Below, piece by piece: positions 38,398 through 46,906 of a stretch of 64,000 bases of DNA (the first letter of the stretch is position 1; the number at the start of each line of letters is the position of its first letter). Location: NCBI RefSeq assembly GCF_000767615.3, contig NZ_CP009553.3:2480001-2544000 (forward strand), written 5' to 3'. The notes under the pieces were generated by a model. It saw only the letters and a program-made list of their open reading frames with translations. It was not told the DNA's origin and did not search any database. A program made the position numbers and the translations under genes. This stretch comes from Pandoraea pnomenusa. GTDB lineage: Bacteria > Pseudomonadota > Gammaproteobacteria > Burkholderiales > Burkholderiaceae.

Positions 38398-38988
38398 ATG
38401 TCAAAGGAAACGAATCCTGCGCTGGCAATGGTCAAGCTTGGCACGGCGAGTGCGCTGGGCGCCTACGGCATCATGCTGGAGGCCGCGCAGCGCATGCACC
38501 AGTTGCAGGCCGCGCGCGATACGGAATTGCTCAAGACCCATGCCGAGGCGGCGCGATCGCTCGGCGGGGCGAAGGACTTCAATGCATTGTTCACCGCGCA
38601 GTTGCAGTTGATCAATGGCCAACTCGCGCAACAGAACGAGTTCTGGCGCGAGTGGCTCGCGGTGGTGGCGAACAATCAGATGCTGTGGGCGGAGCATTGC
38701 CGCAAGACGGGCGAGGAGCTCCAGCATGGGATGGCGGGCGCCATGGCGGTGCCGGACATGATGGGGGCGGGCGTGGCGGCCGGCGACGCGGCCCGGGCGG
38801 CTGAAGCACCGTTGCAGAAGTGGTTCCAGGCGTTCAACGACGCCACGCAAGGCACCATGGATGCCTGGCGTCGCATGTCGAGCGAAGCCGCGCAGGCGAC
38901 GGAAGCGGCCGTGTCGCAGTCATCGCCGCTCAACGGCCGTGTGGCGCCCAAGCGCGGCGGCGCGCAGGCTCATCGCTCCAGCACGTAA
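38398..38988 (+). CDS. phasin family protein
   Basis: 196 residues, mostly amphipathic helix, fitting the PHA granule-coating phasin family. Typical elements are an N-terminal KLGTASALGAYGIMLEAAQR helix, a coiled-coil-like centre (LINGQLAQQNEFWREWLAVV) and an Ala-rich region before a basic, disordered C-terminus (RVAPKRGGAQAHRSST). AGGAG lies 7 bases before the ATG. Its 3' end overlaps the convergent PHA synthase gene by 19 bases. It is expected to coat polyhydroxybutyrate granules together with PhaB and PhaC products. Confidence 0.85.
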   Translation: MSKETNPALAMVKLGTASALGAYGIMLEAAQRMHQLQAARDTELLKTHAEAARSLGGAKDFNALFTAQLQLINGQLAQQNEFWREWLAVVANNQMLWAEHCRKTGEELQHGMAGAMAVPDMMGAGVAAGDAARAAEAPLQKWFQAFNDATQGTMDAWRRMSSEAAQATEAAVSQSSPLNGRVAPKRGGAQAHRSST

Positions 38989-40892
38989 TCGCCGGGCGCG
39001 TCGCCCAGCGGGTTTTCCGGTGGCCAGGGCGCGGCGACGGACTCGCCGCCGCCCCGTGCGAGCAGCCACGCCTGCCAGGCGGGCCACCACGAGCTCGGCA
39101 TGGCGGACGTCGCGTCGAACCATGCGTCCGGATCCCGATAGGTCGACCCCGCCGTGCGCGTCGCCACCCGATAATGGCTGCTCGGGTGTCCCGGCGGACA
39201 CACCACGCCCACGTTGTGGCCACCCGAGACCAGCGCGAATGTGAGGTCGCCGTGGTAGAGCAGATGCAGCTTGTAGACCGATCGCCACGGTGAGATGTGG
39301 TCGCGCTCGGTAGCCACCACGAACATCGGCGTGCGAATGTCCGCGAGTGCGACCGGTTGCGCGCCGAGTTTGAGCGCGCCGGAGGCCAGCGCATTATTCA
39401 GATACAACTCTCTCAGACACTGACTGTGCAGACGCGCGGGAATGCGTGTCGTATCGGCATTCCACACAGTGAAGTCAGTCGTTTGCGCGGGCTTGCCGAG
39501 CAAATAGTCACGCATGAGCCGTGACCAGATCAGGTCGCGCGAATTGAGCAACTGGAAGGTCCCGGCAAGTTGCTCGCCGCTGATGAACCCCTGGCGCCAC
39601 ATCATCGCTTCCAGGTAGGCAACCTGACTGGCGTCGATGAACAGGCCCAGTTCGCCGGGTTCGCTGAAGTCGGTTTGCGCGGCAAGCAGCGTCACGCTGG
39701 CGAGGGCCCTGGCATCCAGGTCGCCGCGCCCGCGCCGCCGGGCGAGGGCGGCCGCGGCAATGGCGAGGAGCGTGCCGCCGAGGCAGTATCCGCAGGCGTG
39801 CACCGGCACTTCTCCCGTCAGACGCCGAACCTCGCGCAGGGCGGTGAGCAGGCCGGTGTCGAGATAGTCCTCGAGACCCCGGTCCCGCGCCTGGGGGCCC
39901 GGATTGTGCCAGGAGATCATGAAGACGGTGAGCCCCTGTTCCACAAGAAAGCGCACCAGCGAATGCTGTGCCTCCAGGTCCAGGATGTAGTACTTCAGCA
40001 GCCAGGACGGCACGATCAGTACCGGTTCGCGCCAGGTTCGCGGCTGCATCGGGGCGTACTGAATCAACTCGAAGCAGGCGTTGCGATACACGACCTTGCC
40101 TGGCGTGGCGGCGATCTCATGCCCGACGCGAAACGCTTCGCAGGCCTTGGGTCCGGCGCCGGGCGCGTGGCCGGCCGCCATGTCCTGGAGGTCGGACCAC
40201 CAGCGTTGCGCGCCGTCGACGAGGTTCTGCCCGTGCGACGCACGAATCGCGGCAAGCACTTCAGGGTTCAGGAACCACTGGTTGCTCGGCGCGAAAACGT
40301 CGAGCCATTGGCGCGCCATGAAGCGCACCACGTCGCGATGGTGCGGATCCACCCCCGGAATATCGCCGGTCATCTCGTCGACGAAGTATTGCGCACGCAG
40401 AAAGCGGTCTCTCCACCAGGAGAACGGCAACGCATCCCAGGCGGGATCGCGAAAGCGCCGGTCGGCCGGTGGCGGACCGCCCGTGGCCTTCGATGGGGCG
40501 GCGGACTGGTCCAGGTGGGTGAATGCCCTGAAAACGTCGAGCTGATGGCCGGGCGCGGTCATTGCGTGCATCGCCCAATCGGCCCATGCGAGCGCGACGG
40601 CCGCTGGAGAGACGTTGCCGGTAAATCGCGCCGTGGTGGCCATGGCCGCGCGATCGAGATGGTCGGCAAACGTCGATGCCGCCGAGGTCGGCGCCTTCTC
40701 GGGCGCGTGCGGTTCCTTCGTGTGGGCGGCACTCGCATGGGCAGGGGCCGTGCCGGCAGGCGTTGCGCGCCGCGTGTGCGATCCCGTGAGCCGCGTTCCG
40801 CGCGAGCGCGATGCCGCCTTGGACGCCGGCGGCGGTTCGGGTTGCCGAACTTCCGACGGCGCCGACGGTGACATTTTGCTGCGGTCTGGCAT
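38970..40892 (-). CDS. phaC: class I-type poly(3-hydroxyalkanoate) synthase
   Basis: 640 residues. It polymerises (R)-3-hydroxyacyl-CoA into PHA. The alpha/beta-hydrolase catalytic triad is visible: the Cys nucleophile in the lipase-like box ACGYCLGGTLLAIAA (near 380), Asp in ATERDHISPWRS (near 540), and His in VSGGHNVGVV (near 570). The N-terminal 90 residues are Ser/Pro/Arg-rich and low complexity. The frame is open far upstream, but MPDRSKM at 40892 with GGAG in front is the sensible start. It is convergent with the phaB-phasin pair, overlapping the phasin gene by 19 bases. PhaC usually lies upstream of phaA-phaB, and no phaA is present. Confidence 0.88.
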   Translation of the reverse strand: MPDRSKMSPSAPSEVRQPEPPPASKAASRSRGTRLTGSHTRRATPAGTAPAHASAAHTKEPHAPEKAPTSAASTFADHLDRAAMATTARFTGNVSPAAVALAWADWAMHAMTAPGHQLDVFRAFTHLDQSAAPSKATGGPPPADRRFRDPAWDALPFSWWRDRFLRAQYFVDEMTGDIPGVDPHHRDVVRFMARQWLDVFAPSNQWFLNPEVLAAIRASHGQNLVDGAQRWWSDLQDMAAGHAPGAGPKACEAFRVGHEIAATPGKVVYRNACFELIQYAPMQPRTWREPVLIVPSWLLKYYILDLEAQHSLVRFLVEQGLTVFMISWHNPGPQARDRGLEDYLDTGLLTALREVRRLTGEVPVHACGYCLGGTLLAIAAAALARRRGRGDLDARALASVTLLAAQTDFSEPGELGLFIDASQVAYLEAMMWRQGFISGEQLAGTFQLLNSRDLIWSRLMRDYLLGKPAQTTDFTVWNADTTRIPARLHSQCLRELYLNNALASGALKLGAQPVALADIRTPMFVVATERDHISPWRSVYKLHLLYHGDLTFALVSGGHNVGVVCPPGHPSSHYRVATRTAGSTYRDPDAWFDATSAMPSSWWPAWQAWLLARGGGESVAAPWPPENPLGDAPGDYVLER

Positions 40893-41146
40893 GGCGGACT
40901 CCGTTTCGATCTGCCGCAGGCATGCGAGCGCCTGCCGGTTGCGACAACGAGAAGAGGGGATGCCGCGAGCTTCCGGTCGCCGCGTCAATGAGGTATCAGG
41001 CTTTGTCTGCCGCGTGGCCCGGCGCCTCGCGGATCGCCGTCGAACCGGTTCGCGCGTTTCGAAACATGCCACGAATGCGACGAATATAACGCAGACCCCG
41101 CGAGACTTCCGTGATCTGCGACAAGTTGCGCGGTCGTGACGAGGAC

Positions 41147-41845
41147 TTATCGGGCGGGGGCCGACGGCAAGCCAGGGGAAACCACCGGAGTCCCGGCGGC
41201 GGGCGACAGCGGCGCCGGGCGCGGCTGCGGCTTGCGTGCATGCCAGCTGATGCGGCGAAAAGGCTGCTCGCGGCCCGACAGGGTCAGCGCGATATGCGTG
41301 ATCCACCGCTGCGTCGGCACCCGTTCGCCGTGCAGCCACATGACGAGCACGAACAGGCTGGCGGCCATCGGCAGTGTCTTCAGGTTGGGGGCGTCGTCGT
41401 GTCGGGTGAACCACGCGAAGGCCGCACCCACGGTGAAACCCACGGCGCATCCCGCCACGGACTCCGAAATCGAATGCGCCGAGAGGGCCACACGTGACAC
41501 ACCGACGGCCACGCTTCCCGCCATGGCCGCGAGCGTGCCGAGCGTGCGCCAGGGCCACGCGACGCGACGCAGCAGCAGCCACGCGATGACCGGGTAGACC
41601 GTGGCGGCGAGCATCGTGTGCCCGCTCACCCCGGTGAAGTCCAGCTCGCGCAGGCCAAGGCCCCAGCCGAGGAACACGATCTTGGAGATGGCGACGACGA
41701 GGGCGGCGGCGCCGAAGAGCATGCCCCATGCCAGCGCCATGCGCCAGGCGCGGGCGAAGAGCAGCCAGAGCGTGAGAGCGGCGGCGGCGGGGACCGTCAC
41801 GGCCGCACCGCCGAAATTGGTAATGGAAATCCAGGCGCTTGACAT
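41147..41845 (-). CDS. PAP2-family membrane phosphatase
   Basis: About 232 residues from MSSAWISITNFGG (41845). A start at 41890 would add 15 residues and neither site has a strong ribosome binding site. Several membrane helices are present, with the PAP2 motifs reduced but recognisable: Lys in SKIVFLGWG, VSGHTMLAATVYPVIAW (SGH) and SRVALSAHSISESVAG (SRxxxxxHxxxE, where Asp is more usual in the last position). Members dephosphorylate lipid phosphates such as undecaprenyl pyrophosphate or phosphatidic acid at the periplasmic face. The C-terminal 30 residues are Pro/Ala-rich and disordered. Confidence 0.75.
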   Translation of the reverse strand: MSSAWISITNFGGAAVTVPAAAALTLWLLFARAWRMALAWGMLFGAAALVVAISKIVFLGWGLGLRELDFTGVSGHTMLAATVYPVIAWLLLRRVAWPWRTLGTLAAMAGSVAVGVSRVALSAHSISESVAGCAVGFTVGAAFAWFTRHDDAPNLKTLPMAASLFVLVMWLHGERVPTQRWITHIALTLSGREQPFRRISWHARKPQPRPAPLSPAAGTPVVSPGLPSAPAR

Positions 41846-42382
41846 GACTACCGAAAAATCGGCCCGGCGGGGAAAGCCGGGCAAACGCATTATCTTACGC
41901 GCACGTGCGTTCGAGGTGGACGCCACGAACGCACGGCACGCAGCTCAGAGCGTCCGACATCGGTCGAGGTCTTTCGTTCGCCAGTGCGCGGGCGTCAGTT
42001 CGTCGTGGCGGCGTGAAGATGCGCGGTCGATCCGCCGGTGGGATTGCCTGGCGCGCACGGTGGCACATCTTCCGGGAATAAAACGGTAGCCTCGGCGAAT
42101 GTGATTCAATGCAAGCAATGACGTGGCGTTGCCAACGTCAGACCGGCCCACTCCGGGCACTGCGCTTGCCGGGATGGGACGACGCCTCGCCCGGCGATCC
42201 GGAGCGATTGGCCGTGCGCCGGGACGAGCGCGAACTGGTGCGCGAAGCGCTCGCGGCGCCGGACGCCCGCCGCACGCGTGCGTCCTTGGCTGCGGCGACA
42301 CCGGGCGCACCGGTGACACCTTCGGCGCAGGTCACACGCCTTGCGCGTTTGCCGCTCGACGGCACCCATGGGGGAGGACGTG
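41846..42382. other. 537-bp interval with no secure gene
   Basis: Several overlapping open frames run through this GC-rich stretch without family resemblance. The best is a 95-codon plus-strand frame (42109-42396), listed separately at low confidence. The part near 41850-41950 may serve the PAP2 gene. No ECF sigma factor is encoded here although an anti-sigma-like gene follows. Confidence 0.4.
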
Positions 42383-42396
42383 ATGAACCGGCCTGA
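42109..42396 (+). CDS. uncertain 95-aa ORF before the anti-sigma-like gene
   Basis: A plus-strand frame starting ATG CAA GCA ATG with a helix-rich middle (ERLAVRRDERELVREALA) and a Pro/Thr-rich tail. Third positions are fairly GC-rich but less than in neighbouring genes. It overlaps the next gene by 14 bases. It has no recognisable domain, and in particular no zinc-finger anti-sigma motif or sigma region. It could be real or a shadow. Confidence 0.25.
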   Translation: MQAMTWRCQRQTGPLRALRLPGWDDASPGDPERLAVRRDERELVREALAAPDARRTRASLAAATPGAPVTPSAQVTRLARLPLDGTHGGGRDEPA

Positions 42397-43150
42397 TGAT
42401 GCGGACGTGACGAAGGCGCCAGAAGTGCCGGGCGGCTTACCTGAGGACGGCGGACGCATGCGGCGTGCCGTCCCGGGGGTGGGGGAAAGCGATGCACCGG
42501 GCGACGGCGAGGCGACCTCGCCCGGCAAGGCGTCCGGACAGAAACCGGCGCCGTCGCGTTCAACGCCCGGCGCGCCTGTCAGGCCGGCCGAAGCGGCATG
42601 GGGGCCGAGCCTGGCGCCGTGGCTGTTCGGGGGCGCGGGCGGCGCGATCCTGGGGGGACTGGCCGTGACGATGGCGCTGCTCGTGGGTCGTCCGCCGACG
42701 CAGCCCGAACCCGCGCCGGACGTGGCGGCGACCCAGGGCCTGCAACCGCAGGAAATCGTGGCGAGCCACGTGCGCGCGCTGCTGTCGCAGCATCCCATCG
42801 ATGTGATCTCGACGGATCGACACACCGTCAAGCCGTGGTTCAACGGCCGCATCGATTACGCGCCTGCGGTGGTCGACCTGTCGGCGAACGGCTTCCCGCT
42901 CGCAGGGGGGCGTATCGACTATGTCGGCGGCCGCACGGTGGCCGTGCTCGTCTATCGTACGGACAAGCATCCGATCGACGTGTATGTGTTTCCGGCGCGC
43001 GACAAGGCGGCTGCCGCACCGATGATGACCGGCGCCGACGGTTACGCGATCGCCCGCTGGCGGCGCGGCGGCATGACCTACTGGGCGATCACCGACGCCG
43101 AGGCCTCGCACCTGCGGGTCTTCGTGGAGGCGTTGCAGGCGGCGACCTGA
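42383..43150 (+). CDS. membrane anti-sigma-factor-like protein
   Basis: 255 residues. The first 85 are charged and low complexity (Pro, Gly, Asp). One membrane helix, LFGGAGGAILGGLAVTMALLV, spans about 92-112. The periplasmic C-terminus has the pattern of proteobacterial transmembrane anti-sigma factors: HPIDVISTDRHTVKPWFNG, then FPLAGGRIDYVGGRTVAVLV, and a final RWRRGGMTYWAITDAEASHL. The usual N-terminal zinc-binding HxxxCxxC motif is absent, and no sigma factor gene precedes it. GGGAGG at ideal spacing supports the start at 42383. It may be a regulator without a sigma partner or a repurposed homologue. Confidence 0.68.
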   Translation: MNRPDDADVTKAPEVPGGLPEDGGRMRRAVPGVGESDAPGDGEATSPGKASGQKPAPSRSTPGAPVRPAEAAWGPSLAPWLFGGAGGAILGGLAVTMALLVGRPPTQPEPAPDVAATQGLQPQEIVASHVRALLSQHPIDVISTDRHTVKPWFNGRIDYAPAVVDLSANGFPLAGGRIDYVGGRTVAVLVYRTDKHPIDVYVFPARDKAAAAPMMTGADGYAIARWRRGGMTYWAITDAEASHLRVFVEALQAAT

Positions 43151-43188
43151 TATCGTTGCGTCATGGTTCGTGCCCCCTGGAGTGAGTC

Positions 43189-44031
43189 ATGCCGCAAGTG
43201 CCGTCGCCGAGTCCGTCGAAGGTCGAGAATGTCAAGAATGCGCCCGCGGCGCCCGTCAATCCGGCTTGGCAGGCGGCGCAGTACGTCAAGTTCGAAGACG
43301 AGCGCACGCGCCCTGTGCGCGATCTCGTGGCGGCGATCCCGGAACTGCCGGAGCGGGCGCACGCGCGAGTGGTCGATATCGGATGCGGCCCCGGCAATTC
43401 CACGGAAGTGCTTGCGGCCCGATATCCCCACGCGGAGGTGCTCGGACTGGACAGCTCGGGCGACATGATCGACGCGGCGCGCTCGCGTCTGCCGCAATTC
43501 CGCTTCGAAGTCGCCGACATCGCCACCTGGCAGGCGGGCCCGTTCGACGTGGTGCTGGCCAACGCCGTGCTGCAATGGCTGCCGGATCACGAGACGCTGT
43601 ATCCACGCCTCGTCGCCTGCCTGGCGCCTGGTGGCTCGCTGGCGGTGCAGACACCCGACAATCTGGACGAACCGGCGCATCGACTGATGCGGGAGGTGGC
43701 AGCCGACGCGCGGTGGGCCGACCGGCTCAAGGGCGTGGAGCGCACGGCGCGTCACGACGCAATGTTCTATTACCCGCTGCTGCGCGCCCTGTGCTCGCGC
43801 ATCGACATCTGGCGCACCACTTACCACCATCCACTCGCGGGCGGTACTCCGGCGGTGGTGGAGTGGTTCAAGGGCAGTGCGTTGCGACCGTTCCTTGCAA
43901 GGCTCGACGAGGGCGAGCGCGAGGCGTTTCTCGCCCGCTACACCGACGAGATCGCCAAGGCCTATCCGGCACTCGCCGACGGTACGGTGCTGCTGCCGTT
44001 TCCGCGGCTTTTCGTAGTCGCCACACGCTGA
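43189..44031 (+). CDS. tam: trans-aconitate 2-methyltransferase
   Basis: 280 residues. It methylates trans-aconitate with SAM, a detoxifying step for this aconitase inhibitor. N-terminal features typical of Tam are WQAAQYVKFEDERTRPVRDL, motif I VVDIGCGPGNSTEVLAARYP, DSSGDMIDAARSRLP and FDVVLANAVLQWLPDHE. The middle segment TYHHPLAGGTPAVVEWFKGS matches the substrate-binding region. E. coli Tam is about 252 residues; the extra length is mostly an N-terminal Pro/Ser-rich tail of about 25 residues. TGGAGTGAG lies upstream of the ATG. Confidence 0.87.
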   Translation: MPQVPSPSPSKVENVKNAPAAPVNPAWQAAQYVKFEDERTRPVRDLVAAIPELPERAHARVVDIGCGPGNSTEVLAARYPHAEVLGLDSSGDMIDAARSRLPQFRFEVADIATWQAGPFDVVLANAVLQWLPDHETLYPRLVACLAPGGSLAVQTPDNLDEPAHRLMREVAADARWADRLKGVERTARHDAMFYYPLLRALCSRIDIWRTTYHHPLAGGTPAVVEWFKGSALRPFLARLDEGEREAFLARYTDEIAKAYPALADGTVLLPFPRLFVVATR

Positions 44032-44073
44032 GCGCGACGGCGCCGGCCGCTGGCCCGGTGTAAAGTAACGGCC

Positions 44074-44946
44074 ATGAGCGCCGCTCGTCCTCCTCACCAG
44101 CCTTTCCGCAATGCCCCGTTGTACTGGCGCTCGTCGCTGGTGCCCGGGGCCGACATGGTCACGGCGGAATACAACGACCATACGTTCGCGCCGCACTGGC
44201 ACGACGCGTATACGTTCGCGTGCATCGTCGAGGGAGCGGAGCGCTATGCCTATCGCGGCGGGGAGCACGTGGCGGATGCCGGGTCGGTGGCCATCATCCA
44301 TCCCGGCGAAGTCCACACCGGATCGCGGGAGACCGACTTCGGCTGGCGTTACCGCGTGTTCTACCTGCCGGTGGATTTCGTGCAGGGCGTGCAGCGTCAG
44401 TTGACCGACCCGCTGCCCGGGCTGGCGGCATGCGCCGATGCGCTGCCCTGGTTCGGCGATGACGTGGTGCGCGACGTGCAGGTCATGCAGCGGTTGCTTG
44501 CCGCCCATCGCCTGCTGCAGACGGGCGCCGATCCGCTGCTCGCCCAGAGCGTGTTGATCGATGCGGTGTCGATGATGTTGGTCCGCCACACGCAGGCGCG
44601 TATTCCCGAGACGCCCACGCATCGCGACAGCGTGCGCGTCGAGACGATGAAGGCGCGCTTGTCGGCCGATCTGACCGAGCCGATGTCGCTCACGTCGCTG
44701 GCCGAAGCAGTCGACCTTTCCCCATTTCACGCCGCGCGTCTGTTTTCCCGAGAGACGGGCCTGGCGCCGCATGCGTGGCGCAATCAGTTGCGACTGGCGC
44801 GAGCGTTGCCCGCACTGCGCGCGGGCGTCTCCGCCACCGACGTCGCACTGGCGCAGGGCTTCAGCGACCTGTCGCACTTCACCCGCTATTTCCGACGCGC
44901 GTTCGGTGTGTCGCCCGGAAAATGGAGCGCCGGTCGGGGCGTGTAA
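44074..44946 (+). CDS. AraC-family transcriptional regulator
   Basis: 290 residues. An N-terminal cupin-like sensing domain (HWHDAYTFACIVEGAERYAYRGG, with HPGEVHTG) is followed by a C-terminal double helix-turn-helix: MSLTSLAEAVDLSPFHAARLF and GVSATDVALAQGFSDLSHFT, ending FRRAFGVSPGKW. This is the standard AraC/XylS architecture with an AraC_binding domain. Only 42 bases separate it from tam, which could place both in one transcript. The regulated genes are unknown. The next gene downstream in the same direction is a chemoreceptor. Confidence 0.88.
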   Translation: MSAARPPHQPFRNAPLYWRSSLVPGADMVTAEYNDHTFAPHWHDAYTFACIVEGAERYAYRGGEHVADAGSVAIIHPGEVHTGSRETDFGWRYRVFYLPVDFVQGVQRQLTDPLPGLAACADALPWFGDDVVRDVQVMQRLLAAHRLLQTGADPLLAQSVLIDAVSMMLVRHTQARIPETPTHRDSVRVETMKARLSADLTEPMSLTSLAEAVDLSPFHAARLFSRETGLAPHAWRNQLRLARALPALRAGVSATDVALAQGFSDLSHFTRYFRRAFGVSPGKWSAGRGV

Positions 44947-45252
44947 CCGGTCACGTTCGCAGGGCGAACGTTGCATGCCTCGAGCCTGTGCACGCGTCGG
45001 CGCCCCGTTCATTCGGGCTGTTGCATGCGCGCATTGTGCGTCGTGGATCGACGTTTTCACCTGTGAAACACATTGCGGACCGGGCGTTTCAGGGTATTCC
45101 ATAGGTTTGCCTGAAACGGCTCAAGTTTTCCCGCGAACGATTCGTTAATCCTCGTCAGAGGTACCGGGGAAGGTATCGAACGAGATCCGCCGCGCGAGTC
45201 AGGCGGGGGATCTTTCTCGACACGCAGGACGAATCGCTGGACGCGCAAGGCA
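44947..45252. other. 306-bp intergenic region before the chemoreceptor
   Basis: Contains the compact hairpin at 44953-44971 and a 9-bp inverted repeat CGTTTCAGG/CCTGAAACG (45085-45093 and 45110-45118) upstream of the chemoreceptor gene. TCAAGTTT at 45121-45128 resembles the -35 half of a flagellar sigma28 promoter, but I find no good GCCGATAA partner. Confidence 0.5.
44953..44971. terminator. 8-bp hairpin ACGTTCGC-AGG-GCGAACGT after araC
   Basis: Perfect 8-bp arms with a 3-base loop, starting 7 bases after the AraC stop codon. There is no T-run, so it is probably a 3'-end stabilising or rho-linked structure rather than a strict intrinsic terminator. Confidence 0.5.
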
Positions 45253-46890
45253 ATGTTCAAGAATCTGAGTATCAGCAAACGGCTTATCGCCGCCTTTTCC
45301 CTCAACGTGGTCATGCTGCTCGTCGTGGCGGTGGTGGCGGTCACGAAGATGTCGACGATGGATGCGAACACGCAGCTCATCGTCTCCGACCTGAACCACA
45401 AAATTCTGGAATTCCACAATCTGAAGGATCGTGCGGCGCACGTTGCGGTCATTTTGCGCGACATCGTGATGTCGGCCGACGCATCACAGATCGACGCCCG
45501 CCTGGCCAAGATCGACGAGTTGCGCGAAGCCAACAACAAGGGCATCGCCGGCATGGCCACCATGTTCTACACGGAGAAGGGCAAGGCGCTGTATCGCTCC
45601 CTGACCGAGGCCAACGTGGTCTACAGCAAAGAGCTCGACACGATCAGGACACTGGTGCGCAGCGGTGACTTCGCCCAGGCGAAGGCAGAGTTGATGGGGC
45701 CCATGCAGAAGGCTCAGGTTGCTTACTTTTCGCCGCTCGACGACCTGATGGGCGTGGGCAAGGCCGTGAGCGCGAAGGAAGCTGCCGACGCCAATGCGGC
45801 CTATACCTCCGCGCGGCTGTGGCTGATGCTGACGTTGCTGGCGTCCGTGGTGCTGTCGGTCATTGCGGGGCTGGCGATCGTGCGCTCGGTCACGCGTCCG
45901 GTGAAGGCCGCCGCCGAGGGGGCCACGGCACTCGCGCGCGGCGATCTCACCTATCGTGTCCGCGTGGACAGCACCGACGAAATTGGCCGGATGGCGACCT
46001 CGCTCGACACCGCGATCGACCAGCTCAGCCGCCTGGTGCGCAATATCCAGAGCGCGTCGGGCGCGATCGACAACGCCGCGCGCGAGATCGCGCAGGGCAA
46101 TACCGACTTGTCGCAACGCACCGAAGAGCAGGCGGCTTCGCTCGAGCAGACGGCCGCGTCGATGGAAGAGCTGACCTCGACCGTGCGCCAGAACGTGGAG
46201 CACGCAATGCAGGCGCGGCGCCTGTCGCAAGAGGCGTCGGGCGTTGCCGATGCCGGAGCGCAGAGCGTGCGGGCCGTGATCGAGACCATGCAGGCGATGG
46301 CCAGCGCCTCGGCCCGCATGAGCGACATGATCAGCGCCATCGAGGGCATCGCATTCCAGACCAACATCCTCGCGCTCAATGCAGCGGTCGAAGCGGCGCG
46401 CGCGGGCGAGCAGGGCCGCGGCTTCGCTGTCGTGGCCGGCGAAGTCCGTACGCTGGCCCAGCGCTCGGCGGGCACCGCCAAGGACATTCGCGAATTGATC
46501 GCCGCGTCCATCCAGCAGGTGCAGGATGGCACCTCGCGGGTGGAAGTCGCCGGGCAGACGATGGACCGGATCGTGGTGTCGGTGCGCCGCGTGAACGAAC
46601 TGATTGCCGAAATCGCCGCCGCCAGCGACGAGCAGGCTCGCGGTATCGAGCAGGTCAACCAGGCCGTCACGCAGATGGACCAGGTCACTCAACAAAACGC
46701 GGCACTCGTCGAGGAAGCTGCCGCCGCCGCCGAGCATATGCGCCAGCAGGCCGCCGATCTCGTGAGCGAGACGTCGAAGTTCCGCGTCGACGCCGACGTC
46801 GGGCTGTCCCGAGTTGCCACGTTGCCGGAGCCCCGTCGCGAGACCCCGGCAGGTGCCGGCGCGCTCATCGCGCAGCGCGCCGCCGCCTGA
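45253..46890 (+). CDS. methyl-accepting chemotaxis protein (4HB sensor)
   Basis: 545 residues. TM1 is LIAAFSLNVVMLLVVAVVAVT (about 11-31). A periplasmic four-helix-bundle (4HB_MCP) sensor domain lies at about 32-190, and TM2 is LWLMLTLLASVVLSVIAGLA. A HAMP domain starts at about 215 (SVTRPVKAAAEGATALARGD). The cytoplasmic signalling domain has the hairpin tip IEGIAFQTNILALNAAVEAA and EQGRGFAVVAGEVR, the CheA/CheW-binding site. The glutamate-rich methylation helices lie on either side. The ligand is unknown. No other chemotaxis gene is in the window. Confidence 0.95.
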   Translation: MFKNLSISKRLIAAFSLNVVMLLVVAVVAVTKMSTMDANTQLIVSDLNHKILEFHNLKDRAAHVAVILRDIVMSADASQIDARLAKIDELREANNKGIAGMATMFYTEKGKALYRSLTEANVVYSKELDTIRTLVRSGDFAQAKAELMGPMQKAQVAYFSPLDDLMGVGKAVSAKEAADANAAYTSARLWLMLTLLASVVLSVIAGLAIVRSVTRPVKAAAEGATALARGDLTYRVRVDSTDEIGRMATSLDTAIDQLSRLVRNIQSASGAIDNAAREIAQGNTDLSQRTEEQAASLEQTAASMEELTSTVRQNVEHAMQARRLSQEASGVADAGAQSVRAVIETMQAMASASARMSDMISAIEGIAFQTNILALNAAVEAARAGEQGRGFAVVAGEVRTLAQRSAGTAKDIRELIAASIQQVQDGTSRVEVAGQTMDRIVVSVRRVNELIAEIAAASDEQARGIEQVNQAVTQMDQVTQQNAALVEEAAAAAEHMRQQAADLVSETSKFRVDADVGLSRVATLPEPRRETPAGAGALIAQRAAA

Positions 46891-46906
46891 GGTCGCGGGC
46901 GACGTG

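Noticed and set aside
42109..42396. Reading the short upstream ORF as an ECF sigma factor
   Set aside because: No sigma region 2 or 4 motifs and only 95 codons; kept as an uncertain ORF.
43078..45102. A 674-codon minus-strand frame over tam and the AraC gene
   Set aside because: Antisense to two well-supported genes; no domain.
45121..45150. A flagellar sigma28 promoter before the chemoreceptor
   Set aside because: The TCAAGTTT half is present but the GCCGATAA-like half is poor, so it is not claimed.
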